A stretch of DNA of 64,000 nt, taken from positions 1-64,000 of the forward strand of contig NZ_CP118260.1 in NCBI RefSeq assembly GCF_013337045.2, written 5' to 3'. The position numbers were made by a program, and so were the translations under genes. A model generated the notes under the pieces. That model did no database searches. It was given only the letters and a program-made list of their open reading frames with translations, and was not told the origin of the DNA. This DNA comes from Agrobacterium vitis. GTDB taxonomy: Bacteria > Pseudomonadota > Alphaproteobacteria > Rhizobiales > Rhizobiaceae. The number at the start of each line of letters is the position of its first letter. Position 1 is the first letter of the stretch. Positions 33,435 through 41,348 of this stretch are shown in pieces.

Positions 33435-34931
33435 TCAGGCCGCGTCCGAGGCGGAGGCTGCGGCGATCACCGCTTCTGTGGTTAGGTCCGGCCCGCTCAA
33501 TTCTCGTAGGATCTGGCCGCGAGAAAATACCAGCGCCCGCTGGCAGATATGGGCGATTTCTTCAAAATCGGTGGAGACCACCAGAACGGCCAATCCGCCT
33601 GCGACGGCCTCTGCGATCAGGCGATAGATGTCGGCTTTGGCGCCAACATCGACACCGGCGGTCGGATCTTCGGCCACCAGCAGGCGACGGCCTGTCGCCA
33701 GCCAGCGACCCACCACGACTTTTTGTTGGTTGCCGCCGGAAAGTGCTTCTATGGCAAGGCTCTGGTCGTTGGGCCGCAAGCCGACGCTCGCGCCAATCGC
33801 ATAGGCTTGCGCGGCTTCCTTGGCAGGGGTCAGAAAGGAAAGGAGACGGCGGCCCGAAGCGGCAGGATTGATGAAGGTGTTTTCCCGCAGGCTCAAGGAC
33901 ATGGCGACCGACTCTTCTGTTCGGTCTCGGGCGATCAATCCGATCCCGCTTGCCATGGCTGTTGAGGGGTTGGTGAGATCGACAGGGCGGCCGGAAATCG
34001 TAACGGTGCCTGAGGCGGGCTCGGCGCCGAACAGTGCGCGACCGACCATTTCATGACCCGCGCCACGCAGCCCGACAAGTCCGAGCAATTCACCTTGGCG
34101 GATGTTGAAATTGACCGGCCCTGCCCCGTGGGAGGCAAGATTTCTGACGGTGACGATGGCGGGTCCTGCAGGACTTGTGCTCTTGGTGAAGAGCTGGTCT
34201 GCCTTGCGCCCGACGATCATTCTGATCAATTCGTCAGGCGTTGTTTGGTTTACGGGCTTTTCACCAACCAGTTGTCCGTCCCGTAAGACGGCGACGCGGT
34301 CGGCGATGCGGAAGATTTCATCAAGGCGATGTGAGACATAGATCATCGCCACGCCACGTTCTTTTAATGGGCGGATCGCGGCAAAGAGTTTTTCGACCTC
34401 ATCAGCCGGTAGGCTGGCGGTCGGCTCGTCCAGTACGAGGACGTGGGCTTCGACGGCGAGCGCACGGGCAATAGCCACCAATGACTTTTCTGTCCGTGTC
34501 AGGCTCTGGATACGTGTGGAGGCATCGAAGTTGCAGCCGACGAGCGCAAGGGCTTCGGCGGTCCGCTGTTCGGTTTGTTTCCAGTTGATAAGGCGGTTGC
34601 GTAGTGAATACCCTTGGGCAAGGCCGACATTTTCGGCAACGGTCATCCATTCTATCAGTCCGAGATCTTGATGAATGAAGGCAACAGGCTGGCGCTGGTT
34701 TGGCTTTGGTGGCCGGTGGTTATAAGTCTCTCCACGAAATCTGATTTCACCGGTGTCTGGCTTGTAAATACCTGCGAGGGTCTTGATCAGGGTAGATTTT
34801 CCAGCACCGTTTTCGCCGAGCAGGGCGAGGATTTCACCTGGCCGCAGGTCAAGAGAGACGTTTGACAGGGCGCGTGTTCCGCCGAAGGTTTTTGTGATCG
34901 CACAAAATTCCAGTAGTTTTTCGTCGACCAT
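33435..34931 (-). CDS. Sugar/sugar-acid ABC transporter ATP-binding protein (RbsA-like, two ATPase domains)
   Basis: This 498-aa protein has two ABC domains in tandem. Domain 1 has Walker A GENGAGKS near residues 38-45 and Walker B VLVLDEPTASL near 160-170. Domain 2 has a degenerate Walker A (LVGLRGAGHEM) and a signature LSGGNQQKVVVGRWLA near 395-410 with EDPTAGVDVGAK. This asymmetry is normal for RbsA/AraG proteins. The start at 34931 follows GGAGGAG at good distance. The ATGTTATCGATAACAT operator lies 35 bp upstream. Confidence 0.92.
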   Translation of the reverse strand: MVDEKLLEFCAITKTFGGTRALSNVSLDLRPGEILALLGENGAGKSTLIKTLAGIYKPDTGEIRFRGETYNHRPPKPNQRQPVAFIHQDLGLIEWMTVAENVGLAQGYSLRNRLINWKQTEQRTAEALALVGCNFDASTRIQSLTRTEKSLVAIARALAVEAHVLVLDEPTASLPADEVEKLFAAIRPLKERGVAMIYVSHRLDEIFRIADRVAVLRDGQLVGEKPVNQTTPDELIRMIVGRKADQLFTKSTSPAGPAIVTVRNLASHGAGPVNFNIRQGELLGLVGLRGAGHEMVGRALFGAEPASGTVTISGRPVDLTNPSTAMASGIGLIARDRTEESVAMSLSLRENTFINPAASGRRLLSFLTPAKEAAQAYAIGASVGLRPNDQSLAIEALSGGNQQKVVVGRWLATGRRLLVAEDPTAGVDVGAKADIYRLIAEAVAGGLAVLVVSTDFEEIAHICQRALVFSRGQILRELSGPDLTTEAVIAAASASDAA

Positions 34932-34965
34932 TGTTACTCCTCCCAAAGTCACAGAAACCTAGCGT

Positions 34966-34981
34966 ATGTTATCGATAACAT
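34966..34981. promoter_or_regulatory. LacI/GntR-type operator ATGTTATCGATAACAT (copy 2)
   Basis: This 16-bp perfect palindrome is identical to the one at 27498-27513. It is 35 bp upstream of the start of the three-gene ABC transporter operon. Two identical perfect palindromes of this length, each placed in front of one half of a catabolic gene set, are strong evidence for a shared repressor. Confidence 0.82.
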
Positions 34982-36004
34982 GTCGTCAAGTGACGTTCTG
35001 CGGAGCACTTAAAGGTAGATTTCGAGGAGGGGTTACGTTAGGTAGTGAAGGTATATCGACAACCTATACGCGAAAATAAATGTTCATTGGCTAGGAGGGA
35101 TCAATCTCTGTTTGCCGAAGGGCAAACTGAAGCAAGTGTCCCTAGGAAGGTATTGGTTTAATTTGCCAACCACGAAAGCTTCGGCCTCTCTTCGCCAAGA
35201 ACCTTTGTGGCTGTTTCGCCGTCGTGTCTTGCTTGCGCAGATTGTGCGCTGGGCTAAGAGGTGCTGCGATAAGGGGGGCGAGCCGATAGGTTTTGCGAAG
35301 GCTTTCGGTCTTGCACGGTTTATTTTCAACAAGCCTATGGGGAGAACAGGGGTGCCTTGATGAGGGTGAGCTTTGACATGAAGGTGATGTTGTCAGTTGG
35401 TTTTCAGTATGTCGTCGCTAGGGAGGCGGGAGTGTTGGTGCGTTGAATATTGGTGGGCATTTTAGCGGTCGTCGAAGATCTAAATACGCATAGGTCGTGC
35501 TTCTCTTTATTATTGTCGTCTTATTCGTTTGGGGCAGAACTCAGCGCGCTAGTTTTTGTCACCGGGGCTTTAACGTCGTTCTTGCGATGACGTTTGTGTT
35601 TAACGCGTGAGATGCTTCGATCTTGTTGTGGGTTCATTGCTCCTGACGTTATGGATAGTTTCCTCTTCGCTGTCCTGCCCTGCCCCATGGTCTTGTTGGC
35701 TACAGGTTGGAATATCATGGTCGAGTTTTTGTGATTTTGCGGCCGTTAATTTTTCTGGTCCTTGCTCGTTTGCCTGCAGTGTGTCGAGATTCTTAGCGGT
35801 GAAGGGTTCCTTTTAAACAGGCTCTTATGGGGAGGCTTTATTCTATGGCGTAATGGTTCGCCTAAACGAGTGCGCTGCTAAGGACGTTTGGACTTCGCGT
35901 GCTTCTATTGCCCGAGCGGAGATTTCGACCTTCTGGAAATTAGAGAATGTCATTCGCTTTTTGTCTTGCAGAAGGCGCCTTTTTAAGGCGGCGGTTCTTG
36001 CGCT

Positions 36005-36020
36005 GTTGACAGCTGTCAAC
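36005..36020. promoter_or_regulatory. parS-like palindrome (copy 1)
   Basis: GTTGACAGCTGTCAAC is a perfect 16-bp palindrome that fits the repABC centromere consensus GTT-N4-GC-N4-AAC at every fixed position. An identical copy begins 33 bp later, about three helical turns, which would place two RepB dimers on the same face. It is about 31.5 kb from the end of repC. RepB binding is inferred from the consensus. Confidence 0.72.
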
Positions 36021-36037
36021 GCCAGAAAATGCACGAC

Positions 36038-36053
36038 GTTGACAGCTGTCAAC
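36038..36053. promoter_or_regulatory. parS-like palindrome (copy 2)
   Basis: This is an exact second copy of the 16-bp palindrome at 36005, separated from it by 17 bp. It also fits GTT-N4-GC-N4-AAC fully. The surrounding bases are not repeated, so this is not a simple local duplication. Confidence 0.72.
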
Positions 36054-36461
36054 AGTGATCTTCTTTCTGCCGTAACGTAAATAAACGGACCTCGGCGATG
36101 TAATGAAGCGGATATCCTTGGGGAGTTCTAGTTGAAAAGATGCGACGTCAAAGGCTGCCATTCACTCTAGGCGTTCCGCATAGCATTGGGTGTGTGGCCT
36201 AGGCGTGTGCACAAACTAAAAAATGGTTGGTAGCGCAAAATTCACCACTTCTTTACTCCTGGCAGTGCATAACTCAGCCAAGCGCGAAATGTAGTGCGTA
36301 CGCGCGGTTTTCTTCTGAGCATAAGCAGTTGGCTTCTAAGCTCCAGCATATTGCTCCTTTTCCTCCACGATAAAACATCCCGAGTTTTTTAAGGTCTGCC
36401 TCGACTTTGCCATGCGAATCGTGTCAGCGCACTGCTCCAATAAAAAAACAGGAGTGGGTCC

Positions 36462-36791
36462 ATGGCTCGTTTCGATCATGAAGACCAACTGGCCGATATT
36501 ATGCGGCAATTTTTCGAAGCGCGTGATGCAGCGCGTGCCTTGCGGGTTCGTCTGGAAACTCAGCGACGGGAGATGGGTGTGTCGGTCGCCGCGTTTTATG
36601 ATCCTCGCAGCAATCCGGTCTATGCCGCAGATATTCTCCGTCATCTCGATTTGCGCCAAAGTCAGGCAGATCTTCTTCAGGCTGCTGAAAGGAAAGTCAC
36701 GGGTCCGTCGGCAACGGAGAATGATGACGATCAAAACGGGGTGGTTGCTTCGCTTTTTTCTCAGGACGATGAAAATCTCAGTGCTAAATAG
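36462..36791 (+). CDS. Small hypothetical protein near the parS-like pair
   Basis: This 109-aa protein starts MARFDHEDQLADIMRQFFEARDAARALR, with CAGGAGTG placed upstream of the ATG. It is predicted to be mainly helical and charged; YDPRSNPVYAADILRHLDLRQ in the middle is the most structured-looking part, and the tail is acidic. I recognise no domain. It lies between the parS-like palindromes and the DUF1612-type gene, in the same direction as the latter but 711 bp away. Base usage and the ribosome-binding site suggest a real gene. Confidence 0.6.
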   Translation: MARFDHEDQLADIMRQFFEARDAARALRVRLETQRREMGVSVAAFYDPRSNPVYAADILRHLDLRQSQADLLQAAERKVTGPSATENDDDQNGVVASLFSQDDENLSAK

Positions 36792-37502
36792 TAAACCAGA
36801 TTAGCGAAGGAATCCGCTTGGCCCAGCGATCTCAAATCATATCATTGCAATTCGCTTTCAGTCTCGCGTGGTTCAAGATGCAGCAGCATAGTGCGTGTGA
36901 AAGCCGCATCATACTGTAGGCGCTATAGGCGCATTCGGACTAGGAAGAAGCCCTTCTTTAATCTTATAGCTGACCTGTAAGAGCGCTGAGGATTTCCTGC
37001 GTCCCTTATCACGCCATCTAAGATTTCGCTGTTGTCATGGCGGCAAGGGTAGCTGGTTAGGGTAGGGAGCTATAAATCATTTCGCAGCTATGATGGAGGG
37101 TCTGCTTTGACCCCAAGAAACCAGGATCGCCCAATGCAATTCATAGGTTTCCAGTGAGCGGATAATCGATACCTTAAAATGGATCATGCTCGCGAAGCGA
37201 TATAAACACCCTACTGCATCACTCATGGTTCTCTGTTTTTACTCGTTTCCATGAGGTGAAATCCATTACGGAAAGGTAGGATTTATTCTGCCTTTAGCGT
37301 AATCAACATGAAAAGGTGTAGACATGTGTTTTTCACCATTGCCTGGTGAAAAGCGAAAATGGGCTTTCCATCCGATGCCAGTTGTGGCATAATTAGACAA
37401 TAACAACGTCGGGACGCTAAATTTCTTGGATTTTGGCAATCTACCTGACGAAAGCTAATGTCCCCTTCCCTTTCATTGCCTCATTCGTGTAACGTAAATT
37501 CA
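36792..37502. other. Gene-poor gap
   Basis: Nothing here looks coding. One small hairpin, TTTTCACC (37330-37337) with GGTGAAAA (37345-37352), lies about 150 bp before the next gene. No match to the parS-like 16-mer is present. Confidence 0.5.
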
Positions 37503-38612
37503 ATGCGTTACGTGATCGATTCATTGCCCTGGAAAAAGCTTGTTCTGCCGCTCGCGGCGGCAGGCGAAGCAATTGTGCGTCTGGATGAGCGTGCTGCTCG
37601 CTCGGCTGTCGGAAGCGGATTGCGTGAGCGGCTACATTATGCCGATGCCATTGCCTCGTTATGGGTGGATGGCGAATTGGTTCATATGGAAGATCTGGTC
37701 TTTCATGATGCCCGAATGGACACACGCACGCCCACCCATGAACTGACCATCGCCCATCTGATTTTGCGCAGCCGTCGAGAACTTGTTCAGCATGAGCCTT
37801 CCTGGGCGTTCAGCGCGTTGGGTTTGCTGCGGCTTCGTGGCCGTGACCATTGGCTCTCGCAGGAGATGGCGCTGCCCGTACCGCAGTCCACTCCCATGCA
37901 TGAGGATCCCGTTACGCAAAACAGCGTCGACGATGCCTTTCAAGCAGAACTGGATCGCTTCGATGCTGTTTTGAAGCGAAGCGAAACCGTACTCGATGAC
38001 GTCGGCAAGATGCGGTTGCGACCGCGTGCCGAAGATCCTCAGTCCGTGGTTTATGATCCTGATTGGAATGAGGAGGGGCGGCTTGCGGAATGGCAGACGT
38101 TGCTTGGCGATGTTCAGGCGCTTCCTCCTGTGCTTGCCGCAGCCTGCCTGTTGGATGCTTGGCAGAGCCAGGAGGTCAGCGAGCATAGTCCCTGGCTTGG
38201 TCGTCTTTTGGCCGCCGCTTATTTGCAAAAGGCCGGTGTGGCGCAATTCCATCTTCCGGCACTATCGGTCGGATTGCGGGCTGTGCCGCGTGAACAGCGC
38301 CAATCTCCTAACCGCACCCAGCGTCTGCTCGCCATTCTTGAGGCATTCGAAAAAGGCGCGCAATTGGGCTTGAAGGAACATGACCGTTTGATATTGGCCC
38401 GGGGCAATCTGGAACGGCGGACTATTGGCAAGCGCGGTTCGTCAAAGCTACCCGACCTGATCGATCTCGTCTTGTCGCGTCCACTCGTATCGGCGGGGCT
38501 GGTCGCTAAGTCTCTGGAGGTCACGCCGCAAGGCGCGCTTGGCCTGATCCGGCAATTGCCGCTGCGCGAATTGACCGGACGAGGGCGTTATCGTGCCTGG
38601 GGTATTCTGTAA
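37503..38612 (+). CDS. RHE_PE00001 family protein (DUF1612 with C-terminal HTH)
   Basis: This 369-aa protein belongs to a family found on rhizobial plasmids. The N-terminal part contains RLDERAARSAVGSGLRERLHYADAIASLWVDGELVHMEDLV in overlapping pieces, and DARMDTRTPTHELTIAHLILRSRR is a highly conserved block near residues 70-93. The C-terminus, with LVSAGLVAKSLEVTPQGALGLIRQL near 330-355, looks like a winged helix-turn-helix, so it may bind DNA. The start at 37503 fits the family N-terminus; an in-frame ATG at 37458 has a somewhat better ribosome-binding site. The function is unknown. Location near the parS-like sites and frequent plasmid linkage hint at replicon biology, without proof. Confidence 0.8.
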   Translation: MRYVIDSLPWKKLVLPLAAAGEAIVRLDERAARSAVGSGLRERLHYADAIASLWVDGELVHMEDLVFHDARMDTRTPTHELTIAHLILRSRRELVQHEPSWAFSALGLLRLRGRDHWLSQEMALPVPQSTPMHEDPVTQNSVDDAFQAELDRFDAVLKRSETVLDDVGKMRLRPRAEDPQSVVYDPDWNEEGRLAEWQTLLGDVQALPPVLAAACLLDAWQSQEVSEHSPWLGRLLAAAYLQKAGVAQFHLPALSVGLRAVPREQRQSPNRTQRLLAILEAFEKGAQLGLKEHDRLILARGNLERRTIGKRGSSKLPDLIDLVLSRPLVSAGLVAKSLEVTPQGALGLIRQLPLRELTGRGRYRAWGIL

Positions 38613-38685
38613 TTGTGCAGCGGAAAGTCTATGCTGCAATGCAACATATATAATACTACTAATCAGCTTTACAGCTCTCATATTT

Positions 38686-38729
38686 CTGCTTATGAATTTA
38701 AGCAGACGTCATGGAGGTGACGTTTTTTT
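38686..38729 (+). promoter_or_regulatory. Tandem hairpins with terminator in the ytfQ leader (attenuator-like)
   Basis: CTGCTTA (38686-38692) pairs with TAAGCAG (38699-38705). Directly abutting it, ACGTCA (38706-38711) pairs with TGACGT (38718-38723), followed by six more T. The second hairpin is an intrinsic terminator only 12 bp before the ytfQ start, and the ribosome-binding site GGGAGGA begins right after the T-run. A TATAAT box at 38649-38654 could start a leader that includes both hairpins. It may simply terminate the upstream gene, but its position suits transcription attenuation. Confidence 0.5.
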
Positions 38730-38741
38730 GGGAGGACATCC

Positions 38742-39704
38742 ATGAATAAGCTTTGCAAACTCGCGCTTGGCGTGAGCATGACGGCACTTGCCTGCTCGTC
38801 AGCTGTGGCTGCCAATCTGACGGTTGGTTTCTCGCAGATCGGTTCGGAATCCGGCTGGCGCGCGGCGGAAACATCGGTCACCAAGATGGAAGCCGAAAAG
38901 CGCAAAATCACCTTGAAATTCGCCGATGCCCAGCAAAAGCAGGAAAACCAGATCAAGGCGATCCGTGGCTTTATTGCTCAGGGCGTCGATGCCATTCTCA
39001 TCGCACCAGTTGTTGCGACCGGTTGGGAAGACGTGTTGAGCGAAGCCAAGGAAGCCAAGATTCCCGTGATCCTGCTGGACCGTGGTATCGATGCGCCTAA
39101 AGACCTTTATCTGACATCGGTCGCCTCCGATCAGGTCAAGGAGGGCAAGGTTGCCGGCGATTGGCTGGTGAAGTCCGTCGGAGACAAGCCCTGCAAAGTC
39201 GTCGAGCTTCAGGGCACCGTCGGCTCCACACCGGCCATCAACCGCAAGAAGGGCTTTGAAGAGGCGATCAAGGGCCATTCCAATATCTCCATCATCCGCA
39301 GCCAGACTGGCGATTTCACCCGCGCCAAGGGCAAGGAAGTGATGGAAGGCTTCCTCAAGGCGGAAAATGGCGGCAAGGACATTTGCGCCATGTATGCTCA
39401 TAATGATGACATGGCAGTCGGTGGTATCCAGGCAATCAAGGATGCCGGTCTGAAGCCGGGCAAGGATATCAAGGTCGTCTCCATCGATGGCGTTCCGGAT
39501 ATTTTCCAGGCCATGGTGGCTGGTGAGGCCAATGCTTCTGTCGAACTGACCCCGAACATGGCCGGACCGGCATTTGACGCTCTTGCCGCTTACCTGAAGG
39601 ATGGCAAGCAGCCGGAAAAATTCATCATCACCGAATCCAAGCTCTACACTCCCTCGGATGATCCAAAGGGTGAATACGAGCGCCGCAAGGGCTTGGGCTA
39701 CTGA
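38742..39704 (+). CDS. ytfQ: Galactofuranose-type sugar ABC transporter, periplasmic binding protein
   Basis: This 320-aa binding protein is of YtfQ type, with a signal peptide at 1-23 ending in SAVAA. NLTVGFSQIGSESGWR at 25-40, PVVATGWEDVLSEAKEAKIPVILLDRGID in pieces near 87-115, and CAMYAHNDDMAVGGIQAIKDAG near 215-236 match E. coli YtfQ, which binds galactofuranose and galactose. GGGAGGA is the ribosome-binding site. It heads the operon with the ATPase, two permeases and a GntR regulator. In rhizobia related systems carry arabinose or galactose, so the exact sugar is open. Confidence 0.9.
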   Translation: MNKLCKLALGVSMTALACSSAVAANLTVGFSQIGSESGWRAAETSVTKMEAEKRKITLKFADAQQKQENQIKAIRGFIAQGVDAILIAPVVATGWEDVLSEAKEAKIPVILLDRGIDAPKDLYLTSVASDQVKEGKVAGDWLVKSVGDKPCKVVELQGTVGSTPAINRKKGFEEAIKGHSNISIIRSQTGDFTRAKGKEVMEGFLKAENGGKDICAMYAHNDDMAVGGIQAIKDAGLKPGKDIKVVSIDGVPDIFQAMVAGEANASVELTPNMAGPAFDALAAYLKDGKQPEKFIITESKLYTPSDDPKGEYERRKGLGY

Positions 39705-39717
39705 TATCCAAACGAGA

Positions 39718-39749
39718 CCGCGTCCGGCGCATACCTGTGCCGGACGCGG
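39718..39749 (+). terminator. Intercistronic hairpin between ytfQ and ytfR
   Basis: CCGCGTCCGGC (39718-39728) and GCCGGACGCGG (39739-39749) form a perfect 11-bp GC-rich stem. It is typical of the hairpins after binding-protein genes that stabilise the upstream message and reduce read-through, giving more binding protein than membrane components. A weak T-run follows. Confidence 0.7.
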
Positions 39750-39785
39750 ATTGCTCTTTATCGACAGGCAGAGCCGGGTGAAACG

Positions 39786-41348
39786 ATGACGATCAGCCAA
39801 CAGGCGGTGCTGGCCGCGACGGCCATTACCAAGACATTCGGCGCGCATGTCGCCTTGCACACTATCGATATCGCCTTCCGTCCGGGTGAGGTCCATGCGT
39901 TGCTGGGCGAAAATGGTGCTGGCAAATCGACACTGATCAAGATCCTGACCGGCGCTTATACGCCTGATGGCGGGACCGTGCTTGTCGATGGCGCACCTAT
40001 GAGTTTTTCCACCCCGCAGCAGGCCCAGGCAGCCGGCATTGGCACGGTCTATCAGGAGGTCAATCTCCTGACGAATATGACGGTGGCCGATAATCTCTTC
40101 ATCGGGCGCCAGCCGCGCCGTTTCGGTCTGGTCGATCATCGCACCATGGAGCGTGAAGCGCGCCGCATTCTTTCCGGCTACGGTCTGGACATCGACGTTC
40201 GCGCCGAATTGGCGACCTTTTCCGTCGCGGTACAGCAGATCATTGCCATTGCCCGCGCCGTGGAGCTTTCCGGCAAGGTGCTGATCCTGGATGAGCCGAC
40301 GGCAAGCCTAGACCGTTCCGAAGTGCTGAAGCTTTTCGAGATCGTCCGAGGCCTGAAGGCGAGGGGTCTTGCCATCGTCTTCATCACCCATTTTCTGGAT
40401 CAGGTTTTCGAGCTATGCGACCATGCCACCGTATTGCGCAATGGAAAGCTGGTCGGCAGCCAACCGATCGACACCCTGAACCGGACGACCCTGGTCAGGA
40501 TGATGCTGGGCAAGGACTTGTCCCTGCATCACGATGCCGTCGCCGGGATCGAGGCAGAGGTTGGGGAAAGCCTCATGCAATTTACCGGCTACGGGCTGGA
40601 CGGCAAGGTGCAGCCTTTCACGCTCACCATTCACAAGGGTGAGGTGATCGGCGTGGCCGGATTGCTCGGTTCGGGGCGCACCGAAATGGCCCGGCTGATG
40701 TTTGGCATCGACTCCGCCGACAAGGGTGAGCTTACCCTGAATGGAGCGTCGTTCAAGATCCGCTCGCCGCGTCAGGCCATCGATCTTGGCTTTGGTTTCT
40801 GCCCGGAGGATCGCAAGGCCGATGGCATTTTCGGGGATCTCTCTGTTCGGGAAAACATTATCATCGCCATGCAGGCCAAGCTCGGCTGGTTGCGCACGCT
40901 GAGCTACGACGAGCAGATGGAAATCGCCGGGCAATTCATCGAGGCGCTGGACATTCGCACCGCGTCTGCCGAATTGCCGATCAAGCTTCTGTCTGGCGGC
41001 AACCAACAGAAGGCTATTCTGGCCCGCTGGCTGGCAACCGATCCGCGCTTCCTGATCCTTGACGAGCCGACCCGGGGTATCGATGTCGGAGCCCATGCGG
41101 AAATCGTCCGGATGATCAGCCGCCTGCGGGAGGACGGTCTGGCGCTGATCGTCATTTCGTCAGAACTGGACGAGGTGGTGAGCTATTCATCGCGGATCGT
41201 CGTCATGCGGGACCGGGCCATGGTGGCCGAACTGCATGGCGCTGATATCGCCCCTGACGTTATTGTTCAGACGATCGCCGCCCAATCCAACACGCCCCAA
41301 TCCAACTTACCTGGTCAGCCTGCCCATTCCGAAGGCGCATTCTCATGA
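39786..41348 (+). CDS. ytfR: Sugar ABC transporter ATP-binding protein (YtfR, two ATPase domains)
   Basis: This 520-aa tandem ABC ATPase has Walker A GENGAGKS near residues 41-48 and Walker B VLILDEPTASLDR near 164-176 in domain 1. Domain 2 has GLLGSGRTEMARLM near 296-309, LSGGNQQKAILARWLA near 402-417 and DEPTRGIDVGAHAEI near 426-440. It follows ytfQ after the intercistronic hairpin and overlaps the next start as ATGA, so the permeases are translationally coupled to it. Confidence 0.92.
   Translation: MTISQQAVLAATAITKTFGAHVALHTIDIAFRPGEVHALLGENGAGKSTLIKILTGAYTPDGGTVLVDGAPMSFSTPQQAQAAGIGTVYQEVNLLTNMTVADNLFIGRQPRRFGLVDHRTMEREARRILSGYGLDIDVRAELATFSVAVQQIIAIARAVELSGKVLILDEPTASLDRSEVLKLFEIVRGLKARGLAIVFITHFLDQVFELCDHATVLRNGKLVGSQPIDTLNRTTLVRMMLGKDLSLHHDAVAGIEAEVGESLMQFTGYGLDGKVQPFTLTIHKGEVIGVAGLLGSGRTEMARLMFGIDSADKGELTLNGASFKIRSPRQAIDLGFGFCPEDRKADGIFGDLSVRENIIIAMQAKLGWLRTLSYDEQMEIAGQFIEALDIRTASAELPIKLLSGGNQQKAILARWLATDPRFLILDEPTRGIDVGAHAEIVRMISRLREDGLALIVISSELDEVVSYSSRIVVMRDRAMVAELHGADIAPDVIVQTIAAQSNTPQSNLPGQPAHSEGAFS

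Larger units (their letters stand above)
34982..36461. other. 1.5-kb gene-poor region containing the parS-like pair
   Basis: No open frame here has coding character: candidates of 60-80 codons at 35112-35360, 35521-35718 and 35843-36080 lack ribosome-binding sites and recognisable sequence. The plus strand from about 35400 to 35850 is visibly rich in T and G. The only strong structure is the pair of 16-bp parS-like palindromes at 36005 and 36038. The stretch may be a centromere-like region, eroded DNA, or both. Confidence 0.6.

Noticed and set aside
35112..35360. 82-codon frame in the gene-poor region
   Set aside because: It has no ribosome-binding site and no similarity that I can recognise. 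An eroded transposase was considered, but no terminal repeats or DDE-type motif are visible.
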